This document shows, one piece after another, positions 17,641 to 26,893 of a stretch of DNA of 64,000 nt. Every line of letters begins with the position of its first letter. The first letter of the stretch is position 1. The notes below the pieces were generated by a model. That model was given only the letters and a program-made list of their open reading frames with translations. It ran no database searches and was not told where the DNA came from. Position numbers and translations under genes: made by a program. Source of the DNA: Alphaproteobacteria bacterium (GTDB lineage Bacteria > Pseudomonadota > Alphaproteobacteria > RF32 > CAG-239); NCBI GenBank assembly GCA_015062305.1, contig SUUX01000001.1:90808-154807 (forward strand). The letters are read 5' to 3'.

Positions 17641-18472
17641 ACTTCTAGCGTCTTCTGCTTTGGGAGTGTTGTTGTCTTTTGCAGGTGCTGAGGCTGCAAA
17701 TATTGACGTCAATTTTGCCAGAATGCAGGCAATGGATAAAATCACAGGAAAAGTCAGCGAAATTGATATTCCGGTAAATGGCGAAGCAAAATTTGGCAGT
17801 TTTTCAGTGGTGATTCGTCGATGTGTGACACATTCTCCAGAAGAAACGCCTGAAAATTATGCTTTTGTTGATGTGGCAGATACTTATAATTCAGAAGCCC
17901 CTGTAAATATATTTAAGGGATGGATGATGTCTTCCTCCCCTGCCCTTAATGCTGTGGAACATCCTATATATGATGTATGGCTTCTTAAATGTTTTGAAGG
18001 TAAAAGTGAAAACAAAAGACTGCTTAGTGAAGCTGAACTTGCAGCCAGAGATAATTTGCCTAAGAAACAAAAAGATGAAGCATTAGAAACAATTCAAGAA
18101 AAAGATGTCGTTGTCGCTGATGACAAAAAAATTGAAACCTTTGATGTAAAAGAAGCTGTTGAGGCAAATGATGCTCAACCAACAGATAAAATTGAAGAAG
18201 TTGAAGATGCAGAGAAAGTTGTTACTGAAGTTGTTTCTGTTGTAGTTACTACTGATGACACACAAGATACTAATGACGGCACACCGAAAGCATTGCTACA
18301 GCTTCAAGAGCAACCGACAGAAAATTTGTCTGGTGCCATAGTGCAGGATGACAATAACTCTGTTGATGAATATGAAGAGCCCGAATCTGATGCTTATATT
18401 GATGAAGAAAATGGGTTTGAAGAGGAAGATGAATCTGTTTTGTCTGATGATGAAACAACTGGCGCTGAATAA
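17615..18472 (+). CDS. DUF2155 domain-containing protein with long acidic C-terminal tail
   Basis: Signal peptide; MDKITGKVSEIDIPVNGEAKFGSFSVVIRRCVTHSPEETPENYAFVDVAD...FKGWMMSSSPALNAVEHPIYDVWLLKC; then a ~130-aa acidic low-complexity tail. Confidence 0.9.
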   Translation: MMAQVKISKLLASSALGVLLSFAGAEAANIDVNFARMQAMDKITGKVSEIDIPVNGEAKFGSFSVVIRRCVTHSPEETPENYAFVDVADTYNSEAPVNIFKGWMMSSSPALNAVEHPIYDVWLLKCFEGKSENKRLLSEAELAARDNLPKKQKDEALETIQEKDVVVADDKKIETFDVKEAVEANDAQPTDKIEEVEDAEKVVTEVVSVVVTTDDTQDTNDGTPKALLQLQEQPTENLSGAIVQDDNNSVDEYEEPESDAYIDEENGFEEEDESVLSDDETTGAE

Positions 18473-18493
18473 ACTTTAGCGCCAGAAATTTTT
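18459..18493. terminator. Terminator hairpin containing the stop codons of both convergent genes
   Basis: CTGGCGCT-gaataaacttt-AGCGCCAG-aaattttt. Confidence 0.75.
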
Positions 18494-19909
18494 GGTGAAA
18501 ACGACCAATACGGTCATTACTTCTAAACGGCCAATTATCATAACTAAAGATAAAATATATTTTACAGAATCGCTGAGAGGTGCATAAGATCCACTGGGGC
18601 CTATAATTTGGGTTATGCCGGGGCCGCTATTGGTCATGCAGGCTATTACCGCACTAAAAGATGTGAGAAAATCATATCCGCAATATGATACGATGATTGT
18701 AAAAACAGCTACCGTAAAGCAATATGCTGCCAAAAAAACAAAAATGGAAGATGATATTTGTGATGAAATTGTGCTACTACCAATACGCAGAGGAATTACA
18801 CGATTGGGAGCTGTTGTAGTGATGAATGATTTTTTTAACTGAGCAAAAACAACCTGCCAACGAAATATCTTGATGGAACCAGATGTTGAGCCTGTACACC
18901 CCCCTGTAAGAGCGAATATTATAAATAATGTGCCGGCAAATACGCCCCAATTGAGGTAGTTGGTGGTAGAAAAACCCGTGGTGGAGACTATGGATATAAT
19001 ATTAAAAGCAGCCATACGTAGTGATGTGGCAAAATTATATGTATCTGATGTCCAAAGCCACAAAGTTACAATCAAAATATATAGGCACAATACTTTTGAA
19101 AATATTGCAACTTGTGAGGATCTAAGAGAGTGAATGTTTTTGGTGGCCAATAAACTATGATAGAAAGTGAGAGGAATGGCTCCTAAAAACATAAAAAGAG
19201 TAATTATCCACTCTATTGTGGAATTATCAAATGCGGCAATAGATGTATTTTTGGAAGAAAAGCCTCCGGTTGAAACGGTTGAAAGAGCTTGGCAAACGGC
19301 ATCGAACCAACTCATGCCGGCCCATTTTAGACATAGGAGACAGGAAATTTGCAAAATTGCATATACAACCAGAATGCGTTTGGCAATATAGCTTATTTTG
19401 GGCATGAATTTTTCGTCTACGTCGGAGTTTTCTCGTTGAAATATTTGCATACCTCCAATTCCTAAGAATGGTAAAAGAGCTATTGCAAAAATAACAATCC
19501 CTACTCCGCCTAAACCATGTAATATGGCTCGCCATATTAATATTGATTGGGGTAGAGCTTCAACATTGGCATAGATAGTGGCTCCAGTTGTGCTAATACC
19601 AGATGCAGACTCAAATATGGCATCGGCAAGTGGTGTGCCATAAAGGACAAAAGGTACAGCACCAAGCAGAGCAACAGAAAACCAGCTACAACAAGTGAGC
19701 AAATATCCTTGTTGGATTGAGATGTTGCGTATTTTGTTATTATTGGCCAAAAACAAGGACAGACCGACAAATAAAGCAACAATGGCAGAAGTTATGAAGT
19801 ATGACCAATTGCTATGAGTATTGATTATATCAACAACAGCAGGAATGAGCATGGAAATACCCAGAACGCTAATGAAATAGCCGCTTATCATTAGTACCGG
19901 CTGCCACAT
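18476..19909 (-). CDS. trkH: TrkH family potassium uptake protein
   Basis: 477 aa; FESASGISTTGATIY, ALSTVSTGGFS, ALTGGCTGSTSGSIKIFRW. Confidence 0.95.
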   Translation of the reverse strand: MWQPVLMISGYFISVLGISMLIPAVVDIINTHSNWSYFITSAIVALFVGLSLFLANNNKIRNISIQQGYLLTCCSWFSVALLGAVPFVLYGTPLADAIFESASGISTTGATIYANVEALPQSILIWRAILHGLGGVGIVIFAIALLPFLGIGGMQIFQRENSDVDEKFMPKISYIAKRILVVYAILQISCLLCLKWAGMSWFDAVCQALSTVSTGGFSSKNTSIAAFDNSTIEWIITLFMFLGAIPLTFYHSLLATKNIHSLRSSQVAIFSKVLCLYILIVTLWLWTSDTYNFATSLRMAAFNIISIVSTTGFSTTNYLNWGVFAGTLFIIFALTGGCTGSTSGSIKIFRWQVVFAQLKKSFITTTAPNRVIPLRIGSSTISSQISSSIFVFLAAYCFTVAVFTIIVSYCGYDFLTSFSAVIACMTNSGPGITQIIGPSGSYAPLSDSVKYILSLVMIIGRLEVMTVLVVFTKNFWR

Positions 19910-19919
19910 ATCTAGCCTC

Positions 19920-20708
19920 CTAATCTAAAGATACGTTTTTTGAAAATCCAAGTTCTACCAGTTTATGGTTTAGGCTAACATTGCCAACTTTACATATCGC
20001 TGTAGCTATTGATTGTTGAGTATAGGCAATAATGGAACAATCAACAGCTCTGTCTTTTGTTGACTTGATCAGATATTCTTTGGCAGCTTGCCCATCTGTG
20101 GTTTGTGGGGTTGAATATATGCCGTATAAAAACATTTCTATTCCACCAACTTTTAGCTCATTTGCGTTTACAATCTCCGCCCTGCCGGAAATTACTTGAG
20201 GAGATGTTAGATATTTCAATCCAGAAATGCGATTACTTGGTGGTTCAACAGCAACAACTTGTATAGCTGCTTGTTCGATTGCAATGTTTTGAGACACTGG
20301 AGCAACTTCTACTGCTGCGGGGGCGATAACAACCGGAGGAGATTTTGCACGTTCAAAAGCACGTCGTCCACTGGTTTTTGCCGGAATTTGAACAATTTTA
20401 GGTTTGGCATCTGCTGAGCTAGAAATAATCCCTTCTGTAGAAGGCAAAGAGGCTGTTATTTCTTTGGCTTTTTGAGTAACGACATTTGATGACACCCTAA
20501 ACTGATTCAGATACCATTGGTTTAAGTTTGAAAATTTGATACCTGTTAGCATCGGAGACAAATATAACAAAAATAAAACCAATATAATGAGAGCAAATAT
20601 TTTAGGTTTGCGCAAAGGAAACGTTATAAATAGAAACAATCTATGAAAAAACTTAGCCCAACCTTTAGATGGTCCGATATTATCATTATCTTTTCTGCGT
20701 TTTATCAT
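19920..20708 (-). CDS. Membrane-anchored protein with SNase-like (thermonuclease) C-terminal domain
   Basis: 262 aa; one TM, proline/alanine linker, then ISGRAEIVNANELKVGGIEMFLYGIYSTPQT...AKEYLIKSTKDRAVDCSIIAYTQQSIATAICKVGNVSLNHKLVELGFSK. Confidence 0.55.
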   Translation of the reverse strand: MIKRRKDNDNIGPSKGWAKFFHRLFLFITFPLRKPKIFALIILVLFLLYLSPMLTGIKFSNLNQWYLNQFRVSSNVVTQKAKEITASLPSTEGIISSSADAKPKIVQIPAKTSGRRAFERAKSPPVVIAPAAVEVAPVSQNIAIEQAAIQVVAVEPPSNRISGLKYLTSPQVISGRAEIVNANELKVGGIEMFLYGIYSTPQTTDGQAAKEYLIKSTKDRAVDCSIIAYTQQSIATAICKVGNVSLNHKLVELGFSKNVSLD

Positions 20709-22405
20709 TATTTATTGCTCCCGTATTTTTGTTTTAGCTCATCAATTTTTTCCGGAGTGATACGCTCGAATAAGGGTTCTCCTACTTCAAATGGGGTTCC
20801 TGCTTGCAGAGCAACAATTTCTTTTGCTATGTCAAAATCTTTCAGACTTGGCATATCTTCTGTTTTTAATCCCAGTCGTGCCAACATAGAGGTAGATATT
20901 GTCGGCATTATTGGTGCACTCAAAATTGCAAAAATGCGTATCAGATTGATACAGGTGCGCAAAATTGCGGCAGCTCTAGCCTCGTCTGTTTTGATAACAG
21001 TCCAAGGCTCGGTGGTTGAGATATAATTGTTTCCTTCTACCCAAATAGCTCGAAGCTCGTTCATTGCTTTGCGGAATTCCATTTCATTCATATATTTGAA
21101 ATAGTCATTAACTTTGGTTTGCAAAGTTGCAATTAAATCTTTTTCTACCTGTGTAAGCTCTCCACCGGCAGGAACAGAATTGCCTATTTTAGATGATGTC
21201 ATCTTGAGTACTCTGGAAACAAAATTTCCTAACACGCCGTTTAGGTCTTTGTTTACAACAGCTGCAAATAAATCAAAGCTAAATGAAGCATCTGAGCCTT
21301 CCGGAGCGTTGCTCATGAGCCAATAACGCCAATAATCGGCTGGAAAATCTTTAACAGCATCCTCGGCAAACACACCTCTTTTTTCAGATTTTGAGAATTT
21401 GCCGCCCTCATAAGTGAGGTAACTCATTCCCTTTAGGTAGTCAACCTGTGTCCAATTTTCCCCTGTTCCCAACAATGTTGCCGGAAATGTGATTGAATGA
21501 TATGGAACATTATCTTTGCCCATAAACTCAACATGACGGACATCTTTGGCATCAATCCACCAATCTTTCCAGTTGCGTTCAGACTTATTTTCATCAGCCC
21601 ATTGTTTGGTTATGCCAATATAACCAATTGGTGCATCAAACCATACATAAAATACCTTATCTTCGTAGCCTGGTTTATTTACTGGGAATCCCCATTTCAA
21701 ATCTCTAGTAATGCAACGAGCCTGCAATCCTTCTTTGAGCCATTTTTGAGCTATGGTATAAGCTACATCGGGCCAGAATGGCTCTTTGGTTTTTATCCAC
21801 TCGCTAAGTTTTGCCTCTAATTTAGGCAAATTGAGAAACAAATGTTTGGTTTCGCGCACTTCTAAATTTGTTGAACCGGAAACCGAACTCTTAGGATTTA
21901 TCAAGTCAGTTGGTTCCAACACTTTTGTACAATTTTCGCATTGGTCTCCACGAGCTTTTTCATAACCACAATGCGGACAAGTTCCTGTGATGTATCTGTC
22001 AGCCAGAAACATACCATCATCAACCGAATAAACTTGTTTTATGGCGCGCTCTTCAATAAAGCCATTTTTATCCAGTTGTTCAAAGATATGATAGGTTATT
22101 TCTTTATTTTGTTCACTAGACGTACGACCAAAATAATCAAAAGACAGGTTAAAATCTTGATATGTTTGGGCATGGCGAGCATGATACATATCACAATAGC
22201 TTTGGACGTCCATGCCTTCTTTTAGGGCGCCTACTTCAGATGTGGTGCCGTGTTCATCAGTACCGGCAATGTAAAGCACCTCATTACCCATCATTCGCAT
22301 ATACCTTGCATAAATATCTGATGGCAATAGGCAACCAACCATGTGTCCTAAGTGTGGCACTCCGTTGATATATGGTAATGCAGAGGTAATGAGTACTTTA
22401 GACAT
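20708..22405 (-). CDS. metG: Methionyl-tRNA synthetase
   Basis: 565 aa; ALPYINGVPHLGHMVGCLLPSD, CPHCGYEKARGDQCENC, KFSKSEKRGVF. Confidence 0.97.
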   Translation of the reverse strand: MSKVLITSALPYINGVPHLGHMVGCLLPSDIYARYMRMMGNEVLYIAGTDEHGTTSEVGALKEGMDVQSYCDMYHARHAQTYQDFNLSFDYFGRTSSEQNKEITYHIFEQLDKNGFIEERAIKQVYSVDDGMFLADRYITGTCPHCGYEKARGDQCENCTKVLEPTDLINPKSSVSGSTNLEVRETKHLFLNLPKLEAKLSEWIKTKEPFWPDVAYTIAQKWLKEGLQARCITRDLKWGFPVNKPGYEDKVFYVWFDAPIGYIGITKQWADENKSERNWKDWWIDAKDVRHVEFMGKDNVPYHSITFPATLLGTGENWTQVDYLKGMSYLTYEGGKFSKSEKRGVFAEDAVKDFPADYWRYWLMSNAPEGSDASFSFDLFAAVVNKDLNGVLGNFVSRVLKMTSSKIGNSVPAGGELTQVEKDLIATLQTKVNDYFKYMNEMEFRKAMNELRAIWVEGNNYISTTEPWTVIKTDEARAAAILRTCINLIRIFAILSAPIMPTISTSMLARLGLKTEDMPSLKDFDIAKEIVALQAGTPFEVGEPLFERITPEKIDELKQKYGSNK

Positions 22406-22511
22406 GTTTAATTTTCTCCATTTTTTTTGTTATTATTCCGGCTGATTTTACTACATTTTATAAATATCTCAAGAAAAAAGTTAAATTTTATCGTTTTCGC
22501 TATTTTGTCTA

Positions 22512-22540
22512 TTGCATAAATACTAAAAATATGATATAAG
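22512..22540 (+). promoter_or_regulatory. Putative sigma70-type promoter of the 417-aa gene
   Basis: TTGCAT - 17 nt - TATAAG. Confidence 0.45.
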
Positions 22541-22585
22541 TAAAGGCGAAAGTAAATTTTAAAAAAATTATAAACATTAACTATT

Positions 22586-23839
22586 ATGAACGAAAAAGTA
22601 AAAGCACTTTTGCAGCAGATTGGCTACAAGTGCAATGCAGAAGCAAGACAGCGAATAGCTGAAGCAGTAGATGGTAACTATGTTCCAGACAGAAGAGAGC
22701 CATATTTGAAAGATTGGGCTGATGTGATTAAGTATTCAATTGAAGTTGGTGGTGCAAAACACGGCACTAACTATCAATATCGAAACGCTCAAGGTGAATT
22801 TGCAACAGCAAAGGTATATGACCTCTATGAAATTCCTAATGATCTGACAAACCCGATACTTGTGTGTCTTTCCGGTTATGTTCCGGCGGCATTCTATGCT
22901 TTGGAAGCTTTTAGGGCTTATAAGGTTAAGTATGGCGTTGAACTACCTATTTTTGCTACAGGCAAAGGCGGTAACAAGGGGTTGTTTGAAAAGGTGTTTA
23001 ACACCGCTGAGGGCTACATGGTTAGCACTGAGGCTGAGATGTACATGAGGATTATGGAGAAGTTCATTGCTTCGGACATCGTACGTCAAAACCAACGTGC
23101 AGTGGTTGATACGGATACTAAGGGTAATTTTGGTGAGATGTATCAGCTGGCAAAAACAACCGGATGTGATGAAGTTACCTTCGTTTTGTGTTCCGGACAA
23201 CCTTGGTACACCAAACGTCTGTTGGCCGAAGGAATGCTGGAGTTTGGCAAACCTGAGTATGCCGATGTCAAAATTAATTTGGTGGTGTTGGACTGCCCTT
23301 TGACATTAGATTTGGCAATACCAGAAGGTATGGTAAGCGAAGTTTTGCTTGGCTATATTGCTGCCTCTCTTGGCCCGTTGACTAAGGATACAACTCCTTT
23401 GGATATAGAGGCAAGCCCAGACTTTTCGAAGGAGCGTTATTTACTTCCGGGGGTGGCTGAGGCTGATTGGTCAAAGTTTGAGGAGCTGATTACCTACTAC
23501 TCTAACATGGGGTGGCCAAACTATCAGGAATTGCTCTATGGAGTGGATCATGAGACTGCGGTATACAACATTATCATGGCTGATTTGAGAGCTCGCTATT
23601 CTTTTAGCAAAGACAGCTATGAGAACGGCATTAAAATCGAGATCGAGCGTTATAAAAACTTTTTGAAATCAGGTAATAAAAGACATACCTATTTTCCAAG
23701 AAAGGTTGCTCTGAAGCTTAGGTGGTATGATGATAAAAGAGGTCATACTGAATATGCTAAAGTACCGTACATTAGTTACAAGAGCGACAGTTTTTATAGT
23801 GACTGGAGTATTGATGCAGAAAGCTCTGAGAAGTTCTAG
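22586..23839 (+). CDS. Uncharacterised protein, possibly a divergent YdcF/DUF218-like Rossmann-fold protein
   Basis: 417 aa; ILVCLSGYVPAAFYALEAFRAYKVKYGVELPIFATGKGG...TEAEMYMRIM...DTDTKGNFGEMYQLAKTTGCDEVTFVLCSGQPWYTKRLL resembles the DUF218 layout. Confidence 0.5.
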   Translation: MNEKVKALLQQIGYKCNAEARQRIAEAVDGNYVPDRREPYLKDWADVIKYSIEVGGAKHGTNYQYRNAQGEFATAKVYDLYEIPNDLTNPILVCLSGYVPAAFYALEAFRAYKVKYGVELPIFATGKGGNKGLFEKVFNTAEGYMVSTEAEMYMRIMEKFIASDIVRQNQRAVVDTDTKGNFGEMYQLAKTTGCDEVTFVLCSGQPWYTKRLLAEGMLEFGKPEYADVKINLVVLDCPLTLDLAIPEGMVSEVLLGYIAASLGPLTKDTTPLDIEASPDFSKERYLLPGVAEADWSKFEELITYYSNMGWPNYQELLYGVDHETAVYNIIMADLRARYSFSKDSYENGIKIEIERYKNFLKSGNKRHTYFPRKVALKLRWYDDKRGHTEYAKVPYISYKSDSFYSDWSIDAESSEKF

Positions 23840-23865
23840 TCTTCCCTTTAAGTTGAATTCAAAAT

Positions 23866-23896
23866 AAAACCGAGCCTTTGAGCTCGGTTTTGTTTT
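23866..23896 (+). terminator. Rho-independent terminator of the 417-aa gene
   Basis: AAAACCGAGC-ctttga-GCTCGGTTTTgtttttt. Confidence 0.85.
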
Positions 23897-23965
23897 TTAT
23901 TACATGCCTTACAGCCCCCCCCAGTTTACTCGGGGATATCTATTTTACTCCTCCACCACAACCGG

Positions 23966-25078
23966 CTACCTATTTGTTTGAGATCTATCTCTTATTACCT
24001 CATACTTACCATTGATAACCTTACGTAAGATTGGATCATTTATAATATACCCTGTCGGTGATATCTTACACCTTCCGGCTCCACAATCATATGGTGCTAA
24101 GTTGTTCAAATATTCTATAATTTCCTCTGAACTTGGGATTCCTTCTTCTTTATGAATATTTTCAAAAGCAGATACTACTAAATTTGCCAAATCATAACTG
24201 ATAACGGCTCCATAACCAGCATCGTGTCCATATTTTTTGTTAAATTTTTTTTGAAATGATTTTGTTCCAATAGAAGACCCTGAAAAAACTATGCCTTCGT
24301 ATAAAGACATATCTTTTATTGTATCACCTCCGGCACCCATAATTTTTTCATTTGATACTCCGGCTTCATTTAGCTGCTTAACAATAATATCAAATTCTGG
24401 ACGAATACTGTTTACCATGAAATAATCATATTTTTGTGATTTTAACTTTTCAATCATTAACTTAAAGTCTCTTTCTCCTCTATTAAATGTTTCATATGCA
24501 GTATCAAATCCATTTTTTTTCATTTTATCATTAAGTTTAGATGCAAATTTTTCTGATGTTCCTCTAACTTCTGTAATAATAGCTACCTTATCAATGTTTT
24601 TTTCCTGCAAATAGTCTATAGCCAAATCTGCCATTGCTTCCATGGTTGTATACTGGATAAAATTATAATCACCATTTGTTATGTTTTCCTCCCATGTATT
24701 AGAAAAATGGGGTATTTTATGCTGTTCTGCAATTGGCTGAACAATAAAACCAGCAGGAGCATAATAGGTTAAAACAGAATTAACTTTATCTTGAAAAACA
24801 AGCTTATTTATAACATTTGCAGTTACAGCGCTCTTAAATTGATCATCTTCAATTATAAATTTATATTCATACTTAGAAAGCTCTGGGATTTCGTCTTGAG
24901 CCAATAGAATGGCTTTTTTAGCCATCTCACCAACATCCGCAGAATTACCAGTTAATGGCAAAATAACCCCAATCTTCACCACCGGTTTTTCGTTTTTCTT
25001 CGGAGCCTCAGCTTTTTCACCACAGGCTACCAAGCCAAGAGCCATCAACAAACCCAACAAACTCTTTTTCATTTTCAT
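23966..25078 (-). CDS. ABC transporter substrate-binding protein, branched-chain amino acid type (lipoprotein)
   Basis: 370 aa; lipobox LGLVACGE; VKIGVILPLTGNSADVGEMAKKAILLAQDEI of periplasmic-binding-protein type 1 (LivJ) family. Confidence 0.9.
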   Translation of the reverse strand: MKMKKSLLGLLMALGLVACGEKAEAPKKNEKPVVKIGVILPLTGNSADVGEMAKKAILLAQDEIPELSKYEYKFIIEDDQFKSAVTANVINKLVFQDKVNSVLTYYAPAGFIVQPIAEQHKIPHFSNTWEENITNGDYNFIQYTTMEAMADLAIDYLQEKNIDKVAIITEVRGTSEKFASKLNDKMKKNGFDTAYETFNRGERDFKLMIEKLKSQKYDYFMVNSIRPEFDIIVKQLNEAGVSNEKIMGAGGDTIKDMSLYEGIVFSGSSIGTKSFQKKFNKKYGHDAGYGAVISYDLANLVVSAFENIHKEEGIPSSEEIIEYLNNLAPYDCGAGRCKISPTGYIINDPILRKVINGKYEVIRDRSQTNR

Positions 25079-25235
25079 TTTCTTTTTCCTTTCGTTTAAT
25101 CTTTCCCTTAATTTTAAGGAAAGAAAAAATTTTTTGCAATTGTCAATTGCTTAAAAATCTAGATGAGTTTAATTAAATTTTGTTCCATACTTTATTAAAC
25201 TCACCTAACTCTCTCTTAAAATTAAGAGAGGGAAA

Positions 25236-26087
25236 TTATTTTTTGCTTAAGAACTCCGGCAATTTATTAAGTTTAGAGGCTCCGGCAGCGTGGACATGCC
25301 CTCCTCCTCCCAGAGATGCTGCAATTTTAGAAACATCAACCTCATCTTTATGACTATAAAAAGACAAATTCCACTGATTGTTTTTGTTCATGTAAAAATT
25401 GCACATGAAGTCGTAATCTTTTATATTTGGTACAGAATCAAAAAATTCTGAATATCCTTGTGGCATATTGGCACAAATACACTTATACCCCATATATTCG
25501 CTCTCAAAAGCCATATTATGCGATAACCTTATGTTTCGGTTGCGTACCCAAGATAAAATGGCATCACCTTTTTCTACAGCCTTATCAATATCTAAAGTCC
25601 CATCTAATAGAGTGTCCCAAGTATCATCGGTTGGGCGATTTACTCCCATTGATTGAAAAGCATATTCGAATGGACGTACTCTTGGGTCACGCAAATCAAA
25701 AATATCATTCAGCCCCAAAAGCTTAACTCCTTCAGGCTCTGGTTCTGATGGATGAAAATATTCCCAAGTTAATCGCAGCGCTGCCGTACCAATTCGGCGC
25801 AACCCTTTGAGTTCTGCAGCTCCTTTGGCAATAGCTTCGTTATAACTATTAATTACAGATGCGTGGTGATCAATCCATGTAAAATCTTTGGTTTTGTTTA
25901 ATTCAAACATATAATCCATTGGCAAAGCGATATCGCAGATAATTATTTTGTCGTGTTTTTCAATTTCTGCATAGGGAATTTCCATGTCGTGATTGAGCCC
26001 CAAAAGCTCAATGTCTGGAAATTTTCTTTTTACAATGGCGGCGGAGCCTTTGCCATCGTGGTCTGCAATGTGATATATACATAACAT
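25236..26087 (-). CDS. DHH-family phosphoesterase-like protein
   Basis: Start at MLCIYHIADHDGKGSAAIVKRKF; IICDIALP, TWIDHHASVI, IAASLGGGGHVHAAGAS. Confidence 0.85.
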   Translation of the reverse strand: MLCIYHIADHDGKGSAAIVKRKFPDIELLGLNHDMEIPYAEIEKHDKIIICDIALPMDYMFELNKTKDFTWIDHHASVINSYNEAIAKGAAELKGLRRIGTAALRLTWEYFHPSEPEPEGVKLLGLNDIFDLRDPRVRPFEYAFQSMGVNRPTDDTWDTLLDGTLDIDKAVEKGDAILSWVRNRNIRLSHNMAFESEYMGYKCICANMPQGYSEFFDSVPNIKDYDFMCNFYMNKNNQWNLSFYSHKDEVDVSKIAASLGGGGHVHAAGASKLNKLPEFLSKK

Positions 26088-26101
26088 ATTATAGCTCCTT
26101 T

Positions 26102-26893
26102 TTATAAATCTAGTTGCATACAATCATAGGCAGGAAAAACATTTTTTGGGGTACGCAAATCAACAATTTGGTAGTCGCATTCACTGGCCATATGGTTAAG
26201 AATAGTTTTCTGAGGTTTTATCATATCTATATATTGTAGTACTTCTTCCAAACTGGCGTGATATCTGGTGCCATTGGGAGTGGTTAATGGCATAATTAGT
26301 AATTTTATCTTTTTTGATTGCAATAATTTGATTGTTGAAGATGGCAACCATTTGAAATCTGCAATATGAGCAACTTCACCATCATTAAACAGATATCCAT
26401 TTGAAGGAACATTATGCCCACAAAGTTTTAGGGGTGTTATTTTAACATCGTGGATAAAAAACTCGTGATTACATTTGATTTTATGAGCAACAAGACACGG
26501 TGAACTGATAACATCTTTTATTGTTTGGGAATCTGTTATCAAGTAACTGAAACGTGTTTTGATATCTTTTAGAGTTTTGTCTGTTGCATATATATCTAAA
26601 TTAGAAAGATTTATACGATTTATTTCTCTCAAATCATCAATTCCGTGCAAGTGATCTGCGTGAGCATGAGTATACAAAACAGCATCTAACCTATTAATTT
26701 GATTGTCTAAAAGTTGCTGACGCAAATCTGGAGAAGTATCTACTAAAATCTCTGTACCATCAAAGTTATAATAAGTGCCAATGCGATGACGAATATTTTT
26801 TGGATTAGAAGCATCACAAAAACCCCAGCCATTGCTGAGAGACGGAACTCCTGAAGCGGCACCTGCCCCCATTATAATTACTTTTGTTGACAT
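26102..26893 (-). CDS. MBL-fold metallo-hydrolase (PhnP-like)
   Basis: 263 aa; VPSLSNGWGFCD, LVDTSPDLRQQLL, YTHAHADHLHGIDDL, LNHMASECDY. Confidence 0.9.
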   Translation of the reverse strand: MSTKVIIMGAGAASGVPSLSNGWGFCDASNPKNIRHRIGTYYNFDGTEILVDTSPDLRQQLLDNQINRLDAVLYTHAHADHLHGIDDLREINRINLSNLDIYATDKTLKDIKTRFSYLITDSQTIKDVISSPCLVAHKIKCNHEFFIHDVKITPLKLCGHNVPSNGYLFNDGEVAHIADFKWLPSSTIKLLQSKKIKLLIMPLTTPNGTRYHASLEEVLQYIDMIKPQKTILNHMASECDYQIVDLRTPKNVFPAYDCMQLDL

